From an uncultured Methanobrevibacter sp. (GTDB taxonomy: Archaea > Methanobacteriota > Methanobacteria > Methanobacteriales > Methanobacteriaceae): a stretch of 64,000 nucleotides of DNA. The number at the start of each line of letters is the position of its first letter. The stretch's first letter is position 1. The stretch spans positions 1 to 64,000 of the forward strand of contig NZ_CAMVTE010000006.1 in the NCBI RefSeq assembly GCF_947170395.1, in the 5' to 3' direction. The notes under the pieces were generated by a model. The model was given only the letters and a program-made list of their open reading frames with translations. It did not search any database and was not told where the DNA came from. This document shows positions 44,636 to 55,216 of this stretch, piece by piece. The position numbers and the translations under genes are program-made.

Positions 44636-45094
44636 TCACTTATTCATTTCCAGATATTTTTTTAACACAATGTCGGGAGTTTCAATAGTTTTTTGGAAAG
44701 TTTTAACAAAATCACTGGCTTCGTGATTCTCAGGTGTTTTTGTTAAACCTTTAAGAGATAACTGCTTGCCGTCAATTTTAAATCCAACATCATCAGCTTC
44801 GATTTCTATCAGATTGATTTCAATTTCAGAAGCCTTCTCCAACACATCATCAGCCCTAACCTCATATTTGATCTTTAAATCCTTGTGAGGCATCAGCTCA
44901 TTGATGGTTCTTTTGATAACAGATTCAAATAACTCCAGGAATTTTACAACCGGAGGCATATTATTAGCCCACCAATAGGCAAGAACGGAGTTGAGAACTA
45001 TTTCGTGTTCGACAAAATCATCATATAACCTTGCCCGAACACCAACAGCACTATCATCAACTACTTTAATCACCAATACTGGACTAACAGCCAT
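44636..45094 (-). CDS. Protein of unknown function, linked to CBS/UspA genes
   Basis: A 152-residue soluble protein (MAVSPVLVIKVVDDSAVGVRARLYDDF...). The central region WWANNMPPVVKFLELFESVIKRTINELMP may be an amphipathic helix pair, and the remainder is acidic. I do not recognise a family. It starts 10 bases after the CBS-domain gene, in the same orientation, so it is probably expressed with it. GTGAT precedes the ATG. Confidence 0.65.
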   Translation of the reverse strand: MAVSPVLVIKVVDDSAVGVRARLYDDFVEHEIVLNSVLAYWWANNMPPVVKFLELFESVIKRTINELMPHKDLKIKYEVRADDVLEKASEIEINLIEIEADDVGFKIDGKQLSLKGLTKTPENHEASDFVKTFQKTIETPDIVLKKYLEMNK

Positions 45095-45104
45095 TATATC
45101 ACAG

Positions 45105-45944
45105 TTATTCGACTAATGCTTTAATCAAATCACTAGCTCTTACAAGGCCGACCAAATCTCCTTCAACACCAATTACAGGAATTTGTTCGATGTTTAAGGA
45201 TTTCATTTTTTTAGCGCAGTCGGAAACTTTTGTTTTGGAGTTAGCTACTTCAACATTGCCAACAGCAACGTCACTTACTACTTTATCTGTGAATTTTAAA
45301 CTGTTTTTCTCGATGTATAATACTGAAGTACTGTCCCAGGACCATTTATCCCCTTCGGTACCTACAGTGGAACTGTGTTCACTTCTCTCAGAGATAATTT
45401 CAATTTCAGAAATAAAATCGGTTTCAGTTAAAATACCTGACAATTTAGCATCATCATCCAAAGCCAAAACGGATTTTAAACCAAATTGGTTCATGGTTTC
45501 AAAAGCAACATTTAAAGGAGCTTTTTCCCAGGTGGTCGGAACGGTTGTAATCATATAATTTTCAACAGCATCGTCAACGGTAATTTTGGTTAATGCTTTA
45601 GATACCAAATCAAATGAAGTGATAATTCCTACAAGTTCACCATCATCATTTACAACAGGAACTCTTCTTACATCATTTTCAATCATTTTACGAGCAGCAT
45701 CAGTTACATCGTCACCAGGAGCAACTGTGATTAAATCTCTGCTCATTAACATTGCGATTTGTTCTTCATCAGGATTATTAATTAAATCAGAACGAGTTAC
45801 TAGTCCTACTAAAATATCAGTATCTTCTTTAACAACAGGAAGTACTGCTTTTTTCTCTTTTCTCATTAAGTCTAAAACTTTTTCTCTGTTACCTGGTACG
45901 GAAACACTAACTACATTTTTAGACATTGTTCTTTTAACTAACAT
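45105..45944 (-). CDS. Protein with four CBS domains
   Basis: A 279-residue cytoplasmic protein made of two Bateman modules, i.e. four CBS motifs (about 3-58, 65-125, 130-190 and 215-278), such as KKAVLPVVKEDTDILVGLVTRSDLI, VRRVPVVNDDGELVGIITSFDLV and IEQIPVIGVEGDLVGLVRASDLI. Such stand-alone proteins bind adenine nucleotides or SAM/MTA and act as energy sensors. The ATG at 45944 (MLVKRTM) behind the GGTG site is preferred to an upstream extension. It lies between the UspA gene and the unknown gene at 44636. Confidence 0.9.
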   Translation of the reverse strand: MLVKRTMSKNVVSVSVPGNREKVLDLMRKEKKAVLPVVKEDTDILVGLVTRSDLINNPDEEQIAMLMSRDLITVAPGDDVTDAARKMIENDVRRVPVVNDDGELVGIITSFDLVSKALTKITVDDAVENYMITTVPTTWEKAPLNVAFETMNQFGLKSVLALDDDAKLSGILTETDFISEIEIISERSEHSSTVGTEGDKWSWDSTSVLYIEKNSLKFTDKVVSDVAVGNVEVANSKTKVSDCAKKMKSLNIEQIPVIGVEGDLVGLVRASDLIKALVE

Positions 45945-45985
45945 AAAAACACCTATATTAATAATATAATAAAAATGACAATATC

Positions 45986-46411
45986 TTAATGAACTACGAG
46001 CACTGCGCATTTAGCTGAATTTACAACCTTATCTGCCACACTACCCATTATAAATCTATCGAAGCCGGATTTGCCGGAACTACCCATAACTATCAAATCA
46101 ACATCTTCTTCATTTGCCACTTCCAAAATGCTTCTTGCAGGAGAACCTTCTCTAATTACATGAGTGATTTTCAAATCATCTTCATTTAATTTATCAAATT
46201 CCTTAAGGTTTTCCTCAGATCTTTCTTTTAAGACTTGATTTAACTGGTATACTTCATCATCCAATGGAAGTCCGTTAACAAAATTATTTTCTGTGACACT
46301 CACAGCGATTATTTCAGCTCCTGAAACATTTGCTAAAAATAAAGCATGTTTTTGAGCTTTTTTTGCAAATTCTGACCCATCAGTAGGGACCAATATTTTT
46401 TTATACATCAT
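45986..46411 (-). CDS. Universal stress protein UspA family
   Basis: A protein of about 141 residues with the UspA alpha/beta fold. The N-terminus is KKILVPTDGSEFAKKA, and the C-terminal ATP-binding pattern GSSGKSGFDRFIMGSVADKVV matches the G-2x-G-9x-G(S/T) form. ATP-binding members act in stress tolerance. Three ATGs cluster at the start; 46411 is best spaced from GGGAGA. It is probably the first gene of the UspA-CBS-unknown operon. Confidence 0.9.
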   Translation of the reverse strand: MMYKKILVPTDGSEFAKKAQKHALFLANVSGAEIIAVSVTENNFVNGLPLDDEVYQLNQVLKERSEENLKEFDKLNEDDLKITHVIREGSPARSILEVANEEDVDLIVMGSSGKSGFDRFIMGSVADKVVNSAKCAVLVVH

Positions 46412-46448
46412 TAACATCTCCCATAATAAATAGATTTATATCATGATA

Positions 46449-47603
46449 TTATACAATACATTTTTTGTTAATGATATATAATATATTTTTCGTTTCACAG
46501 CGATTACATATATTAAGATAAGGATTTTTAGAAAAAGATTTGTAAACTATAAATTCCGCAAAATTGTCTTCCATTATACAGGATTTCTGAATAATGTCAT
46601 TGATTTTATGAGCACAGACATTTGTAGTCGCCATTTTTAACAGCTCCTTCGGGTCGAGATATGATTTATAATAAACTGACATTAACTTTAAGCTGAATTC
46701 AAGTTCCCTCAGCATGTTCGGAGAGTTTAACATCACATTATCAGTGCCCAACATCGGTTTAATGCCCATGTTTAACATTTCATTGAGTTTTGAAACGCCA
46801 ACATTCAATGTTGCATTGGCTCTTGGACAAACAACAACGTTTGATTTTGAGTTTTTTAATAAATCCAAATCATTGTTTTTAGGGTTGGTAACATGAACCA
46901 ACTGGTCAAAATCATTGCTGATTGCCTTTTCGATTTCAGTTTTGGCGAACTTTTCCAGAGATTCAATCTGATTGGATTCGGATTCTGCAACATGAATTGA
47001 AGAAATCTTGCCCTGTTTACTGCATTCATCGCTTATCAGTTTGGCCACATCTTCGGTTATTTCACCAAAACCGCTTGGAGCAATTCCATCGGCAATTTTA
47101 AGGATTTTTCTAATGGCTTTTTTTACCTGATTTAAATCCGGATCATCACCATAAAAGCTATCGTCACGGCCTAAAATAATCGGGTTGATTGGAATGTCTT
47201 CACTTGCCTCTTTCAATAGTTTGATTCCATGAAGACCCCCTTCACGATAGTCAATGAAGTGAGTAGTGCCTGACAAGACCATATCCCACATTGATGATTT
47301 CATGGCTTCAATTAATTCCTCATCAGATGCATTGGCCAGAGCCTTATGCTTAACCCCATCAGGCGGCTTAACCATTTCACTTAATGAAAGGCCGTAACCC
47401 TCATCCTTAATTATGGAGTCACCAATATGCATATGCCCATTAATAAATGAAGGACAAACTACGGCACCATCAACATCAATGATTTTGCCTTCCTTTGCAT
47501 CTTTAGCCATCTCGATGATTTTACCATCTTCAACAACGATATTTTCTTTTGATGGAACTAGATTTTGACCTTTTAAAATAACTCCATTTGATATAGTAAA
47601 CAT
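46449..47603 (-). CDS. Amidohydrolase-family deaminase/chlorohydrolase-like protein
   Basis: A 384-residue metal-dependent hydrolase of the Atz/Trz-MtaD type. The beta-sandwich N-terminus ISNGVILKGQN...VVEDGKIIEM is followed by the metal motif INGHMHIGD (about 55-63), then HVAESE (about 200), the His of LVHVTNPKNNDL and the Asp of MLGTDNVM. Related archaeal enzymes deaminate 5'-deoxyadenosine, MTA or SAH; which applies is not clear. The C-terminus is unusual, ending with a Cys-containing NICNRCETKNI segment and a short basic tail. It lies just upstream of the UspA gene, in the same direction. Confidence 0.82.
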   Translation of the reverse strand: MFTISNGVILKGQNLVPSKENIVVEDGKIIEMAKDAKEGKIIDVDGAVVCPSFINGHMHIGDSIIKDEGYGLSLSEMVKPPDGVKHKALANASDEELIEAMKSSMWDMVLSGTTHFIDYREGGLHGIKLLKEASEDIPINPIILGRDDSFYGDDPDLNQVKKAIRKILKIADGIAPSGFGEITEDVAKLISDECSKQGKISSIHVAESESNQIESLEKFAKTEIEKAISNDFDQLVHVTNPKNNDLDLLKNSKSNVVVCPRANATLNVGVSKLNEMLNMGIKPMLGTDNVMLNSPNMLRELEFSLKLMSVYYKSYLDPKELLKMATTNVCAHKINDIIQKSCIMEDNFAEFIVYKSFSKNPYLNICNRCETKNILYIINKKCIV

Positions 47604-47751
47604 TAATGGAAGTTCTAATTTTTTTTATTAATAAAATTTTTGAATATACTTAACATATATTTAATGGAAAAATCATAGTATAATTCAATCATACAAACAT
47701 TTTCACACAAAACTCTATTAATCAATTTAACCATCCGAAAAGGTGATTTCC

Positions 47752-48336
47752 ATTAACTCTCAGGAACTAAGATACTTCTACAGAAACATTGTAAAAACTG
47801 GTGACGTATACAGAGTTAAACATAATAATAAAGATTATGGAGAGTTTTCTAAATTATCCGACGCATTATATGAAAGAGATGCTCTATTTTTTTGTAATTT
47901 TGACTATGATTTGCTTGTAGAATGCGATTTGGAAAACAAGTATGAAAATATGGAACTGCCACCATTTCCCGAAAAGCGACCAAAAGGACGTATAAAAGGA
48001 AACAAGATCAACAAAAAAGAAAGAGAAGGGGAAATTCTCTTTGACCATAAAAAAAGAGGGTTCTACATTAAAAGAATGGGTGAAATAATTGGTTATTACG
48101 ATACAATGACCGAAGCGTTTTACTACAAAAAGCTTTTAATGGACAACGATTGGGACAAAAGTGTTCTTAAGAGAAATGTTTCAGAGAAAATTGAAGTCAA
48201 TATCGTCATTGACCAGAACAAGGAATATAAAGTTCAGCTTAACTTCTGTCCTAAATGTAAAAGCAGGTTAAAAATCGGAGCCGAGGATTGTCCTTCCTGC
48301 GGTATCAATATTAAAGATTATCTATATAATAATTAA
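47752..48336 (+). CDS. Zinc-ribbon protein of unknown function (apparent ATT start)
   Basis: A protein of about 194 residues. A middle part rich in Lys/Arg (KRPKGRIKGNKINKKEREG, about 80-98) separates two similar halves, GDVYRVKHNNKDYGEFSKLSDALYERD and RGFYIKRMGEIIGYYDTMTEAFYYKK. These resemble AP2-like or DNA-binding beta-hairpin repeats. The C-terminus is a zinc ribbon (CPKCKSRLKIGAEDCPSC). It may bind nucleic acid (inference). The only conventional start, GTG at 47743, is part of the GGTGATT site. ATT at 47752 lies four bases behind that site and is the likely start. Confidence 0.7.
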   Translation: MNSQELRYFYRNIVKTGDVYRVKHNNKDYGEFSKLSDALYERDALFFCNFDYDLLVECDLENKYENMELPPFPEKRPKGRIKGNKINKKEREGEILFDHKKRGFYIKRMGEIIGYYDTMTEAFYYKKLLMDNDWDKSVLKRNVSEKIEVNIVIDQNKEYKVQLNFCPKCKSRLKIGAEDCPSCGINIKDYLYNN

Positions 48337-48362
48337 AAAAAGGATAGAGAATGATTATTCTC
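48335..48362 (-). terminator. Terminator of carB
   Basis: Read on the minus strand, GAGAAT and ATTCTC form a six-base stem overlapping the carB stop codon, followed by a run of T residues (A run at 48335-48341 on the plus strand). Confidence 0.5.
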
Positions 48363-51300
48363 CATCAGTATATTCATTTAATGATTTTACATTCATTTCG
48401 CTATTTTGTACAGCTGCAATTGCATTTAATGCTGCTCTTGCACCTGCTAAAGTGGTAACATAAGGTATGCCCAGTTCAATAGCCAATCTTCTGATGATGT
48501 AACCGTCTTTAGCAGACTGTTTTCCTTCAGAAGTGTTAATGATTAAATCAACTTCCTTATTTAAAATTGCATCCCTAATGTTTGGAGATCCCTGTGACAC
48601 TTTCAATACTTTTTCAACATCATCAAGTCCGGTTGCATCTCCAGTACCATCAGTAGCCATTATTTTAAATCCTAAATTGGCTGCCTTTTCTGCAATTGGT
48701 CTGATTTTTTTCTTATCGGTTTCCTTTACACTGATAAATATTTTACCTTCTTTAGGAAGTTCCATACCAGCTGAAAGTTGTGATTTGTAAAATGCCATTC
48801 CGAAGTTTTCATCAATACCGATACTTTCACCTGTGGATTTCATTTCAGGTCCGAGTACGGTATCGGATTCAGGTAATTTCAAGAATGGGAATACAGACTC
48901 TTTTACAGCAACATGGTCTATTTTGATTTCTTTGGTTAAGCCAAAGTCTTTTAATTTGGCTCCATGCATAATCCAGGTTGCAACTTTTGCAAGAGGAACG
49001 CCAATAGCCTTGCTTACAAATGGAACTGTCCTACTTGCTCTTGGATTTGCTTCAATAATGTAGACCATTTCCTCATCAAGTTTAACTGCATATTGAATGT
49101 TCATCAAACCTTTAACGTCCAATTCAAGTGCCAATTTAGTTGAGTTTTCACGAATGGTATCCAAAATATGTTCAGGAATAGTTTGAGGAGGTATTACACA
49201 TGCTGAGTCTCCTGAGTGAACACCTGCTTCTTCAATGTGTTCCATGATTCCGGCAATGAATACATCTTCACCGTCACATAATATATCAACGTCAAGCTCA
49301 ATTGCATCTTCCAGGAACTTGTCCACCAGAATAGGATGTTCTGGAGATACTTTTACGGCTTCCTTCATATACTCTTCAAGCTCATTGTTATCGTAAACGA
49401 TTTCCATTGCTCTTCCACCGATAACATATGACGGACGTACAAGCACTGGGAACGTGATTCTTTCTGCGATTTCACGAGCTTCATCGAATGAATTAGCTGT
49501 TCCGTATGGTGCCTGATGAATGTGTAATTTTTCTAAAAGTTCAGCGAATAATTCCCTGTCTTCTACTCTGTCAATACTTTCATATGGAGTACCTAAAATT
49601 TTAACACCTGCATTTGCAAGAGGCACTGCCAAGTTAATGGAAGTTTGACCACCGAACTGTACGATTACACCATCCGGTTTTTCCTGTTCAATAACACCCA
49701 TCACATCTTCAAATGTCAATGGTTCGAAAAACAGTTTGTCGGAAATGTCATAATCTGTACTTACGGTTTCAGGGTTGTTGTTGATTAAGATTGTTTCGAT
49801 TCCTTCCTCTTTCAGTGCAAGGGAAGAGTGTACACAACAGTAATCGAATTCAATTCCCTGACCGATTCTGATTGGACCTGCCCCTAAAATTACAACCTTT
49901 TTCTTGGTAGTGGATAAGAGTTCATTTCCGGTATCGTAACTGCTGTAGTAGTATGGAGTTTTAGCTTCAAACTCGGCTGCACAGGTATCTACCATCTTAT
50001 AGGATTGTTTGATGTTGTATCTTGAAAGCAGGTTTCTGATATATTCCTCAGTTTGCCCTGACAAATCGGCAAGTCTCTTGTTGGAACATCCTAACTGTTT
50101 AGCTTTTCTTAAATATGCTTCATCATCAAGTTTATCGGCAGTAACATCGTTTTCAAAGTTGACGATGTTTCTGATTTTGTAAAGGAAGAAATTATCGATG
50201 TTTGTGAGTTCTCTGATTTTATCGATATCCATTCCATCCTTAATTGCAGAATAAATCTGGAAGTAAATCAAATCAGTTGGATTTGCAAGGTCTTCTTCTG
50301 TGTATTCAACATATTCAAATCCGTCAAAGCCCATATCAAGAGATCTCAATGCTTTTTGGAATGCTTCTTCAAATGTTCTTCCAATAGCCATTACTTCCCC
50401 TGTTGCTTTCATTTGAACTCCCACTTCACGGCCAATTCCTTTAAACTTGTCAAACGGCCATCTTGGGATTTTAATAACCACATAATCGATGGCAGGTTCA
50501 AAAGATGCAGGAGTCTCTTTGGTAATGTCGTTTTTAATTTCATCCAAGGTTAGGCCTAAAGCCACTTTTGATGAGATTTTAGCAATAGGATAACCTGTTG
50601 CTTTTGAAGCAAGCGCACTACTTCTTGATACACGTGGATTAACTTCAATAACTTTATATTCATCAGTTTCAGGGTTTAGTGCAAATTGAATGTTACAGCC
50701 ACCTCTAATTCCTAATGCTCTGATGATTTTAATTGATGCGTCACGCATCTTCTGGATGGTTTCATCACATAGGTTTTGAATAGGAGCCACTACAACACTG
50801 TCTCCTGTGTGGATACCCATAGGATCAATGTTTTCCATGGTACATACAATGATACAGGTATCTTCCTTATCCCTCATTACCTCAAATTCGATTTCCTTCC
50901 ATCCGAGAACTGATTCGTCAATGAGTACCTGATTGATGAAACTCATGTCAAGACCATGGTTTGCAATTTCAATCAATTCCTCTTCATTGTGGGCAATTCC
51001 CCCACCGGTTCCGCCTAATGTGAATGCCGGCCTTACAATTACAGGATAGCCTATTTCCTTTACGGCTTCAAGTGCTGCATCGACACTTTCAACAGCCTGA
51101 CATTTTGGGATTTCCTCATTGATTTCTTCCATTAAGTTAGCAAATAAATCCCTGTCTTCCACATCCTTAATAGTTTGAACATCGGAACCTAAAACCTTAA
51201 TTCCTTCGAGTAAACCTAAGTCTCCAAGTCCTGTTGCAATGTTTAATCCGGTTTGTCCACCCATGGTTGGTAAAATAGCATCAATTTCTTCTTCTTTTAT

Positions 51301-51531
51301 AATTTTTGCAACAACTTCCGGAGTTAACGGTTCGGTATATACAGTATCTGCCATTCCCAAGTCTGTTTGGATAGTAGCCGGATTACTGTTAACAAGAACT
51401 GTTTCAATACCTTCCTCTCTTAATGATTTACAGGCCTGAGAACCTGAATAATCGAACTCTGCAGCCTGTCCGATTTGAATAGGTCCTGAACCAATAATTA
51501 ATACTTTTTTAATATCATTATCAACTGGCAT
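48355..51531 (-). CDS. carB: Carbamoyl-phosphate synthase large subunit
   Basis: The 1058-residue large subunit makes carbamoyl phosphate from bicarbonate, ammonia (delivered from CarA) and two ATP, feeding arginine and pyrimidine synthesis. It has two homologous ATP-grasp halves, each beginning with a [21 protein letters not shown] or [20 protein letters not shown] motif (residues about 12 and 555). An oligomerisation region and a C-terminal MGS-type regulatory domain (about 930-1058) complete it. Length is standard for a fused large subunit. Its ATG overlaps the carA stop by one base. Confidence 0.97.
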   Translation of the reverse strand: MPVDNDIKKVLIIGSGPIQIGQAAEFDYSGSQACKSLREEGIETVLVNSNPATIQTDLGMADTVYTEPLTPEVVAKIIKEEEIDAILPTMGGQTGLNIATGLGDLGLLEGIKVLGSDVQTIKDVEDRDLFANLMEEINEEIPKCQAVESVDAALEAVKEIGYPVIVRPAFTLGGTGGGIAHNEEELIEIANHGLDMSFINQVLIDESVLGWKEIEFEVMRDKEDTCIIVCTMENIDPMGIHTGDSVVVAPIQNLCDETIQKMRDASIKIIRALGIRGGCNIQFALNPETDEYKVIEVNPRVSRSSALASKATGYPIAKISSKVALGLTLDEIKNDITKETPASFEPAIDYVVIKIPRWPFDKFKGIGREVGVQMKATGEVMAIGRTFEEAFQKALRSLDMGFDGFEYVEYTEEDLANPTDLIYFQIYSAIKDGMDIDKIRELTNIDNFFLYKIRNIVNFENDVTADKLDDEAYLRKAKQLGCSNKRLADLSGQTEEYIRNLLSRYNIKQSYKMVDTCAAEFEAKTPYYYSSYDTGNELLSTTKKKVVILGAGPIRIGQGIEFDYCCVHSSLALKEEGIETILINNNPETVSTDYDISDKLFFEPLTFEDVMGVIEQEKPDGVIVQFGGQTSINLAVPLANAGVKILGTPYESIDRVEDRELFAELLEKLHIHQAPYGTANSFDEAREIAERITFPVLVRPSYVIGGRAMEIVYDNNELEEYMKEAVKVSPEHPILVDKFLEDAIELDVDILCDGEDVFIAGIMEHIEEAGVHSGDSACVIPPQTIPEHILDTIRENSTKLALELDVKGLMNIQYAVKLDEEMVYIIEANPRASRTVPFVSKAIGVPLAKVATWIMHGAKLKDFGLTKEIKIDHVAVKESVFPFLKLPESDTVLGPEMKSTGESIGIDENFGMAFYKSQLSAGMELPKEGKIFISVKETDKKKIRPIAEKAANLGFKIMATDGTGDATGLDDVEKVLKVSQGSPNIRDAILNKEVDLIINTSEGKQSAKDGYIIRRLAIELGIPYVTTLAGARAALNAIAAVQNSEMNVKSLNEYTDGE

Positions 51532-52613
51532 CAGTAATCCTCCATCATTTGATTGAACTCATCAAAAATATTTCTTGTATCGTTTGGACCAGGTCCTGCT
51601 TCAGGGTGGTATTGTATACAATGCAAAGGCAATTCCTTGTGGGAAATACCTTCAGGAGTTCCATCATTTAAGTTAATTTGAGTTAATACTAAGTCTGTTT
51701 CCTTTAGGGATTCCTTATCAATTGTAAATCCGTGGTTTTGTGAAGTTATAAATACTTTTCCAGTAGCCAAATCCTTAACCGGCTGGTTTTCACCACGGTG
51801 TCCGAATTTCATTTTATATGATTTTGCACCAAATGATTTGGCAATCAATTGCTGACCCATACAAATACCAAAAATCGGCAACCTGTTTGACAATTTTTTC
51901 ATGGTTGCGATTGTCTCGGATACTCTATCTGGATTTCCTGGACCGGAAGTAATCATCAGACCACTTGGTTCATAATCAAGAACAGTTTTATAATCAGTAT
52001 CATAAGGGAATAAAACCACGCCAATATCCCTTTCCAAAAATGAGTTAATGATATTCTTTTTAACACCACAATCAATTAAAGCAACCTTTTTATCAGCATC
52101 CTCATTGAAGATTTTAATTTCCTTAGTTGATACTAGAGGCACAACATCCACATCTTCAATACTTGGTTGGGAACGTGCCATTTCAAGCAGTTTATCATCG
52201 TCAATATCTTCAGTTGTAATTGCAGCCTTAAGTGAACCTCTTTCACGGATTTTGAGTGTTAAATCACGAGTATCAATTCCACTAATTCCAGGAGTCTTAA
52301 ACTCGCTTAAAAATTCGTCCAAAGTTTTTTGAGGTCCGAAGTTGGAAACTTCACGACAAACTTCACGGCAAACAAATCCTTCAACCTGGATTTTATCAGA
52401 TTGATACCACTTCTCACTTACCCCATGATTTCCTTCCAAAGGATAAGTAGACATCAAGATTTCTCCTTTAAAAGATGGATCTGTTAAAGATTCAGTGTAA
52501 CCACCCATACCTGTGGAAAAAACAAGTTCTCCCAATTTGGTGGTTTCGTAGCCGAAAGCTTCACCTTTTAAGACTGTTCCATCTTCCAAAGCTAATTTTG
52601 CTATTTTTACCAT
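51531..52613 (-). CDS. carA: Carbamoyl-phosphate synthase small subunit (glutamine amidotransferase)
   Basis: This 360-residue subunit hydrolyses glutamine and channels ammonia to CarB. The N-terminal CPSase small-chain domain ([31 protein letters not shown]) is followed by a class I glutamine amidotransferase domain. The catalytic Cys is in [11 protein letters not shown] and His-Pro-Glu in [10 protein letters not shown]. The ATG follows GGTGAT. First gene of the carAB operon. Confidence 0.97.
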   Translation of the reverse strand: MVKIAKLALEDGTVLKGEAFGYETTKLGELVFSTGMGGYTESLTDPSFKGEILMSTYPLEGNHGVSEKWYQSDKIQVEGFVCREVCREVSNFGPQKTLDEFLSEFKTPGISGIDTRDLTLKIRERGSLKAAITTEDIDDDKLLEMARSQPSIEDVDVVPLVSTKEIKIFNEDADKKVALIDCGVKKNIINSFLERDIGVVLFPYDTDYKTVLDYEPSGLMITSGPGNPDRVSETIATMKKLSNRLPIFGICMGQQLIAKSFGAKSYKMKFGHRGENQPVKDLATGKVFITSQNHGFTIDKESLKETDLVLTQINLNDGTPEGISHKELPLHCIQYHPEAGPGPNDTRNIFDEFNQMMEDY

Positions 52614-52811
52614 TACATCACCATATTAAAAAAATTATAACTCTCTATCTCTAATATATATTATTTTACTATATTATTAAAGTTTGTTTTTTGTGAAATT
52701 TTTCAGATTATAGAAAAAAAATTAATGAATAAATGAATATTATACAACAAATTGGATTTTGCAAAATGATTATGTATTGAAAAAACCAAAATATAAACCA
52801 AGTCAACAAGG

Positions 52812-54314
52812 ATGAAAAATATGGCTATCGATAAAGTTCCCGCAGATTATAAAAAGTTTAAAAAGTTGGTTAACGAAACAAAAATCTACAATGCTCCAAA
52901 ATCATTGACCGGAGAGCTGAGACCCTATCAAAAGATAGGCTATTCCTGGCTGATACAAAATATAAAATACAATTTCGGGTCAATATTGGCTGATGATATG
53001 GGACTTGGAAAAACAATACAGGTTTTATCTTCAATCCTTTATTTCAAAGAGAAAAACAAATTCGATAGCGAACCGTCACTGATAATCGTTCCTCCAACAC
53101 TGATTTCCAATTGGGAAAACGAGATTAAAAAATTCACCCCCGAACTGACATATTACATTTACCACGGATCCAACAGAACATTTCCACTTGAAGAATATGA
53201 CATCATTTTAACTTCATACGGCGTTGTTAGACTGGATTTGGATATGTTTTTAGATATCGAATGGAGAATATGCGTCATTGATGAAGCTCAAAACATCAAA
53301 AATCCGAACACAGAACAAACCAAAGCCATCAAAGAGATTAACGCATCCACAAAAATAGCCCTGACCGGAACGCCGATTGAAAATAGACTAATGGATTACT
53401 GGTCAATATTTGATTTCGTAAATCCCGGTTATCTGTCAACAAAAGACGATTTCAAACGAAGATATGTTATGCCGATAGAAAAACTGGAAGATGAAGATGC
53501 TCTAAAAAATCTTAAAACAATAGCCAGACCATTTGTTATGAGACGTTTGAAAACGGATGACGACATTAAAAAGGAGCTGCCGGATAAGTTAATCAATGAC
53601 ATTTACTGCAGCCTGTCCAAAAAACAAATCAAATTATACAATGCCATTTTGGAAGAACTGTTCTTTGATATTGAAAACTCCAAAGGAATTCAGAGAAAAG
53701 GAATCATCCTAAAGATATTGACTGCCTTAAAGCAAACCTGCAACCATCCTGCACAGTTTCTAGACATCAAAAAGCCAACAATCAAGGAATCCGGAAAGAT
53801 GGAGCTTCTGGTAAATATTCTGGAAAATATCCTTGATATGGATGAAAAGGTCATAATTTTCACACAGTACGTTGAAATGGGCAAACTAATTCAAAAACTC
53901 ATTTCCAAGAAATTCAAAACAGAAGTGCTGTTTTTGCACGGCTCACAAACGCTTAAGGAAAAAACAGAAATAATCGATACTTTCCAGGAAAATCCCGACT
54001 ATAAGATTTTCGTGGCAACCCTCAAGACCGGAGGAACAGGTCTGAACTTAACCGCCGCAAGCAATGTAATCCATTATGATTTGTGGTGGAATCCTGCTGT
54101 TGAAAATCAGGCTACTGACAGAGTTCACCGAATTGGTCAGGAAAAGGACGTTATGGTTTATAGATTCATTACAAAAGGAACACTTGAAGAAGAAATCGAT
54201 GCTATAAGCAAAAGAAAAATAGATTTGGCCGGAAAAGCCATCAGCAACGATGAAACATTCATTACCGAAATGAGCGATGATGAACTGAAAGAAGTATTGA
54301 AATTGAGATTGTAA
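52812..54314 (+). CDS. SNF2-family DNA-dependent ATPase (compact form)
   Basis: A 500-residue SWI2/SNF2 ATPase with all helicase motifs: the Walker A-like ADDMGLGKTIQV (about 60-71), VIDEAQNIKN, ALTGTPIENRLMDYW, LHGSQTLKEK, TLKTGGTGLNLTAA and DRVHRIGQEKDVMVYR. Most archaeal and bacterial relatives carry several hundred extra N-terminal residues (SWIM zinc finger and associated domain). Here the catalytic core starts within about 40 residues of the ATG and no upstream in-frame extension is visible, so it is either a minimal version or an N-terminally lost one. The role, presumably remodelling of protein-DNA complexes, is inferred. Confidence 0.9.
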   Translation: MKNMAIDKVPADYKKFKKLVNETKIYNAPKSLTGELRPYQKIGYSWLIQNIKYNFGSILADDMGLGKTIQVLSSILYFKEKNKFDSEPSLIIVPPTLISNWENEIKKFTPELTYYIYHGSNRTFPLEEYDIILTSYGVVRLDLDMFLDIEWRICVIDEAQNIKNPNTEQTKAIKEINASTKIALTGTPIENRLMDYWSIFDFVNPGYLSTKDDFKRRYVMPIEKLEDEDALKNLKTIARPFVMRRLKTDDDIKKELPDKLINDIYCSLSKKQIKLYNAILEELFFDIENSKGIQRKGIILKILTALKQTCNHPAQFLDIKKPTIKESGKMELLVNILENILDMDEKVIIFTQYVEMGKLIQKLISKKFKTEVLFLHGSQTLKEKTEIIDTFQENPDYKIFVATLKTGGTGLNLTAASNVIHYDLWWNPAVENQATDRVHRIGQEKDVMVYRFITKGTLEEEIDAISKRKIDLAGKAISNDETFITEMSDDELKEVLKLRL

Positions 54315-54320
54315 TTACAA

Positions 54321-55148
54321 TCATCCATCCAATTTCAAACTAAAGTCAAGACTTCTTGTTGAATGTGTTAGTGCGCCCATAGAAATGATATCCACACCCA
54401 ATTCAGCATAATCCAGGATAGTATCTTCGCTAATGCCACCTGACACTTCAATCAATGAATTTTTACGAATGTTTAACTCATCAAGTTTGTCAAGTACATT
54501 TTTTACTTCATCCGGAGACATATTATCAAGCATTACAATGTCTGCACCGTTTTTTACACAGTCCACAGCATCCTCCAAAGTTTCCACTTCAATTTCGATT
54601 TTTTTAGAAAAGCTTACATTGGCTTTTGCTTTTAGAAGAGCTTCCAGAGGTGTTTTGCAAGTTGCAATATGATTGTCTTTAATTAAAACCATGTCATCGA
54701 GACCTAACCTGTGGGTATCCGCACCGCCAACACCCAAAGCGTATTTGTCAAATTTGGCGATAGCCGGAGAGGTTTTACGAGTTCCGGCAACCCTAACATC
54801 AAAATCTTCAACCATTTTTACATACTTGTTGGCCGCACTGGCCACACCGCTCATCCTCATCAGCAAATTCAGGGCAGTTCGCTCAAGAAGCAGAATGATT
54901 CTAGCATCACCTCTAAGAGATATTAACAAATCCCCCTCGGATATTTTACTTCCTTCAGCCAGCCAAAAGCTAACTTTAACCCCATGTTCCTCAAATAAAT
55001 CTCGAATAATATTAATACCGGCTAAAATACCATTATCTTTTGAAACTATATGTGCGCCAACTTCCATACCCTCTTCAACAACGGCATTTGAAGTAACATC
55101 ACCGAATCCCTCATCTTCAGCCAACATATATTCAATAATCCTGTCCAA
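54321..55148 (-). CDS. nadC: Nicotinate-nucleotide pyrophosphorylase (quinolinate phosphoribosyltransferase)
   Basis: NadC converts quinolinate and PRPP to nicotinate mononucleotide, carbon dioxide and pyrophosphate. The 275-residue protein has the family landmarks: EDEGFGDVTSNAV at the start, ERTALNLLMRMSGVA (about 91-105), AGTRKTSPAIAKFDKYALGVGG (about 118-139), the Lys in VLIKDNHI, and DIVMLDNMSP. The start appears to be TTG at 55148, correctly placed behind GGTGAT. It is divergent from rnz, with about 68 bases between, and close to nadA. Confidence 0.95.
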   Translation of the reverse strand: MDRIIEYMLAEDEGFGDVTSNAVVEEGMEVGAHIVSKDNGILAGINIIRDLFEEHGVKVSFWLAEGSKISEGDLLISLRGDARIILLLERTALNLLMRMSGVASAANKYVKMVEDFDVRVAGTRKTSPAIAKFDKYALGVGGADTHRLGLDDMVLIKDNHIATCKTPLEALLKAKANVSFSKKIEIEVETLEDAVDCVKNGADIVMLDNMSPDEVKNVLDKLDELNIRKNSLIEVSGGISEDTILDYAELGVDIISMGALTHSTRSLDFSLKLDG

Positions 55149-55216
55149 AAAATCACCTAAAAGTTAATAATTATTAAAGATATATAGTTATCTTATAATA
55201 TAAATTAAGTGATTAT

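Noticed and set aside
52740-52812. An N-terminal extension of the SNF2 ATPase upstream of its ATG
   Set aside because: In-frame stop codons occur shortly upstream and the sequence there has no coding character.
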